From Pigoraptor vietnamica (lineage: Eukaryota; Opisthokonta; Filasterea): a stretch of DNA of 31,216 nt. This document shows, one piece after another, positions 21,701 to 31,216 of this stretch (position 1 is its first letter; each line of letters opens with the position of its first letter). Under the pieces are notes generated by a model. The model did no database searches. It saw nothing but the letters and a program-made list of their open reading frames with translations, and had not been told where the DNA came from. The stretch lies in NCBI GenBank assembly GCA_943704525.1, contig CALSCQ010002930.1, forward strand, positions 1 to 31,216. The letters run 5' to 3'. Made by a program: the position numbers and the translations under genes.

Positions 21701-24700
21701 ACAGGCGGTCCTGCGCCGTCTGCTCCACGACGACATCCTCGCCGCCGCCCTCCTTCAGCTTCTTGTTCTTGATGATCACCTGCGGCGCATCCAACCGACT
21801 GAGACGAGCACACGGAACAAGGGGCGCTTCCTTCGCACAATGTGCAGCGGAGGGCACGACGGAGCACAAGACAGCCCCCCCTAAAGTCTGCGCAGAAAGC
21901 CGACGCCACACGCAAGCAGATGACGCCCCCCTCTGACAATACGCAACACACGGGCGCACTGCGCTTGGGCCCACGTGCCTTGTACTTGAGCATCTCGGGC
22001 GGGGGCAGGAACTCCGTGTTCTTCCCAACGGGCGCGGTGAGCAGAAAGTCGCCGAGCGTGTCCCGGAACACCTGCGCCATCACACGCTGCTGCTCGAGCG
22101 AGCAGTGGTTCTCGATCGAGAGGATCACGGGGTACGGCGACGCCACAAACGCGTGGTCGCGAATGGCGGCGACGACGTCCCTGAACTTAATCTTGGACGT
22201 CAGCGTGTGGCCGTGGTAGATGATGGGCTCAAAGTCCGCGCCGTCCCAGCAGTCGACTGGACGAGGGGCAAGGGTACGCGGGTAAGGACGGACAATCGAG
22301 GCAGCGCGCCCACACGCGCACGCACACACACGTACACATGCACACGCACACTCACGTACACATGCACACGCACACACACGTACACATGCATGCGGCACAC
22401 ACGACACTCACGCTCAATGCAACGGCAGCCGTTGCGAAGCGTGCGAATGTACGCTTCGACGGACGACTCGCTCGAAAACTGATCGCCGGTGAGATAGCTG
22501 CAGTCACACGGCACGTGAGCAAGCAGCCCTCGCCATCCCTCTGACACACGTGAATGCAACAGCAACAAACATGGCCAGCGCAGAGACATTCGCACGCGGG
22601 CACGGCGGCCAAGAGGGCACCCACGTGTTGTGCGAAGACGCAATGTAGTACGCCGAGAGGGGCTGCGACATGTCCTGCGCGACCTGCGACATGGCCACCT
22701 CGTCGACGAGGCCGTTGTGGCGGCTGAGCAGCCACATCTGAAAGTGCTTCATGGTGAACGCGGGCTCCGTCTTGAGCGACTTTGTCTCCATGAAGAGATG
22801 CATCACCTGGCGCACGTACGCCGGGTCCCGCGCGCGCTCCTCCTGCGGGCGACGGAGGGGGGGGGGTCAGAACCGTCAGTTCTGCTGTGTGAGAACCGTC
22901 AGTTCTGCTGTGTGCTTCCTCACACATGCACATACACACCCAGCACCCATGAGAATACGCACCCACACGCACGTGCACACATCACACCCACACACACACA
23001 TACACCCGCACATACACACACACACACACGCGCGCGCACGCACATAAGCCATGCAACACAAGTCAGCAAGAGGAGCAGCACCTTCTGGTCGTTGATCATA
23101 AAGTGCTGGAGCTCGCCGAGGGTCATCACGGGGCGGCTGTTTGTGATGTGGTTGAAGATTGTCTCGACCTGCTGCACGCGCGCGAGCGTGTGGTACAGCT
23201 CCACAAAGTCATCAAAGCCAATCAGCCCGCCGTTCGCGCGGTCCACTTTCTGCGGGTTGGAGGGAAGAGGGCACGGTCATACCTTCGCCATCGCCAGCAG
23301 TCGCAACAGAGACCCCAGTATGTTCAATAGCCAATCATTGGGGGTGGGTGACATCGACTCTACACGCCACCGACAGGGAGGCTGCTGTGTTTGGATCGCT
23401 CTGCTTCTGCATGCATGCGAGTGTATGGAGTACGGGGCGAGAGCGAAGGGTGCGGGTGGGACGGGGCGGTGCGTCACGTGATGCGCACCGAAAAGGCCTC
23501 CTTGAGCTTCTCCTTCTTGAGCTTAATGTTGGCGCGCGTGAGGAATGTCGTCACTTCCTTCAGTCCCACGCGGTCGTTTTGTGTGCGCGGCAGTTCGGCC
23601 CACTCCTTGCGCAGCCACCTGCACACGCACGTGACCTCAGACACCAGCACAAACATCGCGCACACGCCCCGCAACTGTCGGCACTCGCGCGAGAGTACCC
23701 AGCACATTAGAGACACATACGCGCACACACACTATGCACACGCTTCGCACACAAGCACACGCACACACGCACGCACACACGCACACACCACACGCACGCA
23801 CATACACACTACTACTACTCATAAGTCACTCGTATGTGCGCATGCGTCGCTCATGTTTCACCGCTTGCACAAACGCGTGAGCACGGCGGCACCCACGTCT
23901 TCAAGGCCTGGGACTCGGGGTTCGACGCCTCGTTCGCAATGAGAAACTGAAGGCCCTGCACCCACACCTCATACTGTTCGGGTGTCTCGGCGACTAGGAA
24001 GACGGTGCGGAGGCGGAATTCGTAGCCGTAGAGGATTTCGAATATGAGCGACTCCTTCCCGCGGAGTTCGTCTGGGACCTTCTCAAAGTAGCGGCACTTG
24101 GAGCACTGGCGCACCTCGCGGATCTCACGGATATTGACTGCGCACGTGCGCAGTGTGAGTGGACGGCAATCGCACAGCACATCCACACGGCACATAGCCA
24201 CACAGGAGCACGTGCAACCGACGAACAAATGGGTCACTCGAAGCACGCCACACGCAATGCGTACTTCGCACATGAACACCACACGCACAGACACTTTGCG
24301 CACACCATACACACACACACACACTCTGACGCTCGGCACGCGCACACGCACACACACACACTGACACTCGGCACGCACACACGCACACGCACACACGCAC
24401 ACGCACACACGCACGCACACACGCACACACACACGCACACAACACACACACGCACATACACACACACACATGCGCGTGCGCAGCGGTTCAGCGACGCACG
24501 ACAGCACTTCCACAGCGGCAATCGCCGAATCGCACTCACTTGAGCCCTCCGCCACCTTCCGCTGCGGCGCATACCACGTGATCTCTGCCGTCTCCGTCGA
24601 GAGCACAAAGAGGCGCTTGGCGGGGCGCGTCTTCGGCCCATACTTGGTCAGGTTCGCCCCCGTCTTCATCTGACCCACGAAGGCGGGGCCATTGTTCGCA

Positions 24701-24720
24701 AAGTCCTGCTCGTACGACAT
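16726..24720 (-). CDS. PLCG: Phospholipase C gamma
   Basis: It hydrolyses PIP2 to IP3 and diacylglycerol downstream of tyrosine kinases. Exons: 24720-24540, 24137-23897, 23618-23489, 23249-23082, 22842-22625, 22497-22412, 22256-21979, 21779-21508, 21433-21302, 21166-20852, 20734-20578, 20200-20183, 20096-20034, 19883-19698, 19614-19542, 19404-19322, 19217-19052, 18948-18864, 18515-18391, 18250-18093, 17956-17839, 17732-17407, 17229-17116, 17031-16726; 3999 nt, 1332 aa. Domains: PH 15-135; EF hands 141-290; X 297-434 with H311, E341, D343, H356, E390 (same numbers as PLC-delta1); split PH from 435 with an acidic stretch; SH2 at 526-617 (R555) and 634-720 (R660); SH3 754-808; second half-PH; Y about 893-1040 (DSSNYSP); C2 to about 1165; coiled-coil, Ser/Pro tail. 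Y740 and Y746 sit where human Y783 lies. Intron 18 is AT-AC; intron 7 GC-AG. It appears fully functional. Confidence 0.97.
18516..18863 (-). other. Probable U12-type AT-AC intron 18 of PLC-gamma
   Basis: Exon 18 must join exon 19 to give [17 protein letters not shown], colinear with animal PLCs. No GT-AG pair does this. The intron instead starts ATATCCGC, close to the U12 donor ATATCCTT, and ends GAGCAC. TTCCCTTAAC, near the U12 branch consensus TTCCTTAAC, lies 18538-18529, with the branch A about 14 nt from the intron end. The middle holds (CA)n and (CT)n repeats. Confidence 0.85.
18571..18838. repeat. Compound (CA)n/(CT)n microsatellite in PLC-gamma intron 18
   Basis: Long CA-rich runs on the plus strand with a (CT)n block around 18765-18782. 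They fill most of the AT-AC intron, GT/GA-rich in the sense strand. Confidence 0.9.
20183..20200 (-). other. PLCG: 18-nt microexon of PLC-gamma (exon 12)
   Basis: The exon encodes ELQTGE between the second SH2 and SH3. CCCCAG precedes it and GTGCGT follows. Both junctions are phase 0. Joined sequence CAKELQTGEAPEEDD resembles the human linker EALEKIGTAEPDY. It is included in the PLC-gamma model. Skipping would keep frame and shorten the regulatory linker by six residues. Confidence 0.75.
20345..20570. repeat. G-rich minisatellite in PLC-gamma intron 11
   Basis: Words such as GGGGGATGTCT, CAGGGGCATG and GCCAGCAGGGGAGAGGG recur in a higher-order pattern on the plus strand, with two longer blocks (near 20350-20440 and 20430-20560) partly repeating each other. 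It sits directly upstream of the microexon in the sense direction. Confidence 0.85.
21224..21290. repeat. Short tandem repeat in PLC-gamma intron 9
   Basis: Copies of AGCRATGGGCGTTGAGTGAG begin at 21241 and 21267 (26-bp period), with a partial copy at 21224. A (CAG)n-like tract adjoins at 21211-21226. All is intronic. Confidence 0.8.
22316..22400. repeat. CA-rich repeat in PLC-gamma intron 6
   Basis: CA repeats interrupted by CGTACACATG at about 28-bp spacing, so the tract is a small minisatellite on top of a dinucleotide repeat. Confidence 0.8.
22870..22915. repeat. 23-bp tandem duplication in PLC-gamma intron 4
   Basis: Two copies (22870-22892, 22893-22915) of a unit containing GAACCGTCAGTTCTGCTG. 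Each holds AGAAC...GTTCT, able to form a small hairpin. CA repeats follow at about 22921-23036. Confidence 0.85.
22921..23045. repeat. CA-rich repeat in PLC-gamma intron 4
   Basis: Imperfect CA repeats on the plus strand ending in CGCGCGCA. GT-rich in sense. Confidence 0.8.
23714..23815. repeat. CA/CGCA repeat in PLC-gamma intron 2
   Basis: CACACG and ACGCACAC words repeat, closing with (ACT)4 near 23806-23818. It is intronic. Confidence 0.8.
24301..24472. repeat. CA-rich repeat in PLC-gamma intron 1
   Basis: CA repeats in which a block containing CTGACACTCGGCACGC recurs twice (about 24327 and 24361), then CACACG repeats. Intron 1 spans 24138-24539. Confidence 0.8.
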
Positions 24721-24923
24721 TCTCGCAACAGACCTCGCCGCAGCCGCCCGGGGCCCGCGCTGCTACGTGTGCCGCGGGCCGTGCTGCGGTGCTCGTGACC
24801 GAGTGTGCGTGCACGCGCGATTGCGAAACGGCTGCGAAAGGGGAGCACAGAGACACGACAAGCACTCGGCGCCTTCTTCTGTGCGTGTCCCCAAGCGCCG
24901 CTCGCGTGCGCAATGCGTAGGGC

Positions 24924-24959
<36 letters not shown>

Positions 24960-25620
24960 TGTCATGCGTGTGCGAGCAGGTGTGCGGTGTGTGGGGGGTG
25001 AGGCCGAGTGGCTGAAACAACAACAATGCCCACCGCCCCTTTATTACCACTGCCACTCACTATGAACCGAGTATGAGAAAAAAATTATTACGGCGTGTCC
25101 GGTTGACCTCCACCCTGCATTCCACTCGCCGCACCCGCGGAGACACCTGCGGTCTGGCTCCACTTCTGTCACATAAATTGGCGGATTTTTCAAATAAAAT
25201 GGGCGAGGGAGTGCCACCCGCAGCAGCGATTTGATGTCCGTTGTAAAACGCGAACAAATTAACACTTTCTCCAATGAAAAGATCGAGCTCTGTCAAATTA
25301 TATTGAAACTTGTCAAATTTCTCGATTTTGTGCACATTTTCGAATTAACTGTCCAAAGAGAAGAGGACCGCAATGACTTGCGGTGAACCCAAATTTGACT
25401 CGAAATTAGCCGCACCTCCAAATTATGCAACTCACCGGACTCGTGCGAATTTGTGTGCATTACTTCAGAGCGAACAAAGCTTCCCCATCCCACCTCCGTT
25501 TTCAAGCCGAGCGCGTGCTGCTGTGCGAAGGTCGAGAGGGCCTCGGGTGTGAGGGCGAGAGGACGCGCACAGTTGCGGCAGGCGTCTGTGGGCCCTGCAC
25601 TCTGTGTGTGGTCGCACAGC
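24721..25620. promoter_or_regulatory. Divergent upstream region of PLC-gamma and the tetraspan gene, with an AT-rich island
   Basis: 900 nt lie between the two start codons. A (TGCG)n tract occupies about 24924-24962. About 25070-25440 is clearly richer in A and T than its surroundings, with repeated TGTCAAATT words (25297, 25311) and the inverse AAATTTGAC (25391). It has one 91-codon minus-strand reading frame (25335-25060) with no recognisable domain. It may be an old insertion or an AT-rich regulatory spacer. No tRNA or other RNA gene is seen. Confidence 0.4.
24924..24962. repeat. (TGCG)n microsatellite upstream of PLC-gamma
   Basis: About nine copies of the tetranucleotide, roughly 200 bp upstream of the PLC-gamma ATG, probably in its promoter or 5'UTR. 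Confidence 0.9.
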
Positions 25621-26732
25621 ATGGCGCAACGGGAGGGCACGGTTATCGTCAGCGCGGACGATCCCCCGCCGGACTACGGCAGTGCGGGCAGCGCAAATGG
25701 CAGCGCGTCTTCGCTTGCCCCCATGCTGCAGGCGGAGGAACAGGCGCCGCAGAACAGCCGCCGATCCACGGACGCATCGCGTCGTGCTTCGACTTCGTCT
25801 GCAGCGCCCCCGCCGTACGACCCTGCCGAAGGTGTGCCTCGGCGTTGCTTGAGTTCAGATTTGCGTTCTTTTTGTCTTTTGTCTGTGCTTTAAGCGAAGA
25901 TATCATTGTTGGCTTGTCGCACTTGGCTCCCTTTTGGCTCGTTGGCCGTTTTCTTTTTTCGTCGAGTGCACGACAATTAACGCAATGGTCACGTGCTTCA
26001 GGAGGGTCGCCGTCTGGCATAGTCCCGCCTTCGTACGAGTCGCTGTACGGCCGCATTGCAGCCGAACGCGCGCGCGCCTCCACCGTCGGCGAGTTCATCT
26101 TTGCGGTGCTTTTGCTTCTCTTGGGGACCGTCGGAGTTCTTGCGCTGTTTGCGCTGTCGCTCGGCGTTCCCTTGGCCATGATCGTGATGGGGGCCAAAAA
26201 GTGGGACGCGCACTGCACGTCGGACAAGCTCGCTCTCTATCTCGTCGTCGGCGGTGTGTGCGGCGTTGTGCTCCAGTTGCATGCCATTGGAACCAAGGTG
26301 TACACTACGAAGAAGAAGCGCGCGCGTGCGGGCTCGGACACGAGCGACTCGGCGGCGGGCGGTGGCGATCGCGCCCTCGGTGCCGAAGTGACAATAGACG
26401 GCGTTGTGCAGGATCGCGAGGACGATGGGACGGGGACGGGCGGTCGCAAGAAGACGGAGGAGCCGTGCGGGTGCCCAATCACGCTCGTGCGGCTGTTCAC
26501 GGCGGCGTGGTTCGTGTGCGGCAATGTCTGGGTGTACCGGTACGACCCCGGCACGGACTACGTGTGCTGCGACCGCACCCTCTACCTCTTCACGTTCTGG
26601 CTCATCACGTCCATCTACATTGCCATTGGCTCGGTGTTTGTGCTGTTCACGTGCCTGACGTGTTGCATGCTGTGCTGCCGGCCGCCGCCGCGCGAGGGCG
26701 AGCAGCAGCCGCAGTCGCAATCGCTGGCGTAA
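25621..26732 (+). CDS. Tetraspan membrane protein with three PPxY motifs, TMEM272-like
   Basis: Exons 25621-25831 and 26002-26732 (intron 170 nt); 942 nt, 313 aa. Residues 1-100 are hydrophilic, Ser/Ala/Pro-rich and carry PPDY (16-19), PPPY (63-66) and PPSY (79-82), ligands for WW domains of NEDD4-type ligases. Four hydrophobic spans follow, near 102-124, 147-166, 231-250 and 263-287. GVPLAMIVMGAKKWDAHC then LALYLVVGGVCG resembles the TMEM272-type tetraspan family, and TLYLFTFWLITSIYI fits its last span. A cytosolic loop (173-225) is basic, then acidic. The C-terminus has a Cys cluster CLTCCMLCC, a possible palmitoylation site. The start is the first ATG whose frame joins exon 2. Function is unknown; a ligase adaptor or substrate role is inferred from the motifs and the neighbouring WW-HECT gene. 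Confidence 0.75.
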
Positions 26733-27442
26733 CCATTTTCTCTTTTCGTTTGCCTATTGCGCGTGCGCGTTGCTTTGCGTTGCAAGGTGCCAAGCGTTCT
26801 TTTTAAACTGCTTTTCCATCAGTACGTTGGTCATCTGTATTTCGTTCTTGTTGCCCGTTGCGCTGATGTCGGACGTGCTTCAAAGAGGGCCGGGCTGGCA
26901 TTTCCACGCCCCACCCCCTGTAATCCATGCGCGTCGCTGTTTCCCTCTCCCGGCGTTCCGTAAACACCCGCACGGCAGTAACGCGCGGAGGTCAATACAA
27001 TTTCGCCGGTGGTCGTTTGCCGTGCGCCGCCGTCACTCACCGCACAACGCACTCGGCCTGCCGTGGGTGTTATGGGAGCATCCGGGGCACTTTCGTTCTG
27101 TTGAGTGTGTGGTGGGAGTTACGGCCAAAGCCCATGTTGGGTGAGTGGTGGAGGTTACCCTGACTCCGACTAATCCGCGATTATCCCCTTTGGCCAGTTG
27201 AAACAGTTGCTGCTTGGGATAGCTAAAGAGGAGGGCACATCGACATCACACACCGCACGTGTTTTCTTCGCAAGCGCTCACACACCGCCGTCAGATCGCC
27301 CCATGACCCTGGCGCTGTGCACCCCCTGAGTTCTCACAGCCCCTCCCTGTCCCATGCGGCAATAGGTGTGCATAGCTTGCTGCTCGCGTGAGCGTGCGTT
27401 GCATGTGCGTGTGCGCCGCACTCGTCTCTCGCCCTGCGCCCT
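26733..27442. other. Spacer between the tetraspan gene and the HECT ligase
   Basis: 710 nt without a supported gene. It holds the 3' end of the tetraspan mRNA and the promoter of the ligase. A T-rich stretch (26790-26860) follows the tetraspan stop. No polyadenylation hexamer, tRNA or repeat is convincing. Confidence 0.4.

Positions 27443-31216
<3,774 letters not shown>

Noticed and set aside
25425-26001. Continuous frame joining upstream sequence to the tetraspan exon 2
   Set aside because: Its N-terminal part reads through the intron in the wrong frame for exon 1. The spliced model has PPxY-rich exon 1 and clean GT-AG ends.
26733-27442. tRNA or snRNA gene in the spacer
   Set aside because: No A/B box pair, acceptor stem or Sm-site arrangement could be assembled by eye.

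Overview
The window is nuclear DNA of a eukaryote. It is GC-rich and densely packed, with ten protein-coding genes on both strands. Almost every gene is cut by short introns, often 59-80 nt, and many introns carry (CA)n/(GT)n microsatellites. A complete PLC-gamma (PH, EF hands, X, split PH around SH2-SH2-SH3, Y, C2) points to a holozoan. Gene density, short introns and small intergenic gaps fit a unicellular relative of animals, such as a choanoflagellate-like or ichthyosporean/corallochytrean-like protist, better than an animal. This placement is an inference; the species cannot be named from the sequence alone.

Layout. 389-4329 (+): MSH5, 21 exons. 4351-6110 (-): TOE1, tail to tail with MSH5 with 21 nt between stops. 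6343-7734 (+): METTL9, head to head with TOE1. About 7959-11442 (+): an unrecognised coiled-coil protein with an acidic tail. 11606-12616 (+): EBP sterol isomerase. 12938-14258 (-): CENP-L. 14610-16495 (+): a PX-BAR sorting nexin. 16726-24720 (-): PLC-gamma, 24 exons. 25621-26732 (+): a four-span membrane protein with three PPxY motifs. 27443 to beyond the right edge (+): a C2-WWx4-HECT ubiquitin ligase of the NEDD4/ITCH type.

The exon models were built by hand from splice signals and remembered animal homologues. All nine models complete within the window have a total length that is a multiple of three: MSH5 787 aa, TOE1 about 412, METTL9 313, coiled-coil protein about 1010, EBP 215, CENP-L about 358, sorting nexin 475, PLC-gamma 1332, tetraspan 313.

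The genes mostly form no pathway: meiosis (MSH5), RNA 3'-end trimming (TOE1), histidine methylation (METTL9), sterol synthesis (EBP), kinetochore (CENP-L), endosomal sorting (sorting nexin), phosphotyrosine/lipid signalling (PLC-gamma). One pair may be linked: the PPxY membrane protein lies directly upstream of a WW-domain ligase, and PPxY is the WW ligand. The most notable structural finding is a probable U12-type AT-AC intron in PLC-gamma. Four GC-AG introns, an 18-nt microexon and several intronic minisatellites are also present. I found no convincing RNA gene, CRISPR array, prokaryotic operon or intact mobile element.
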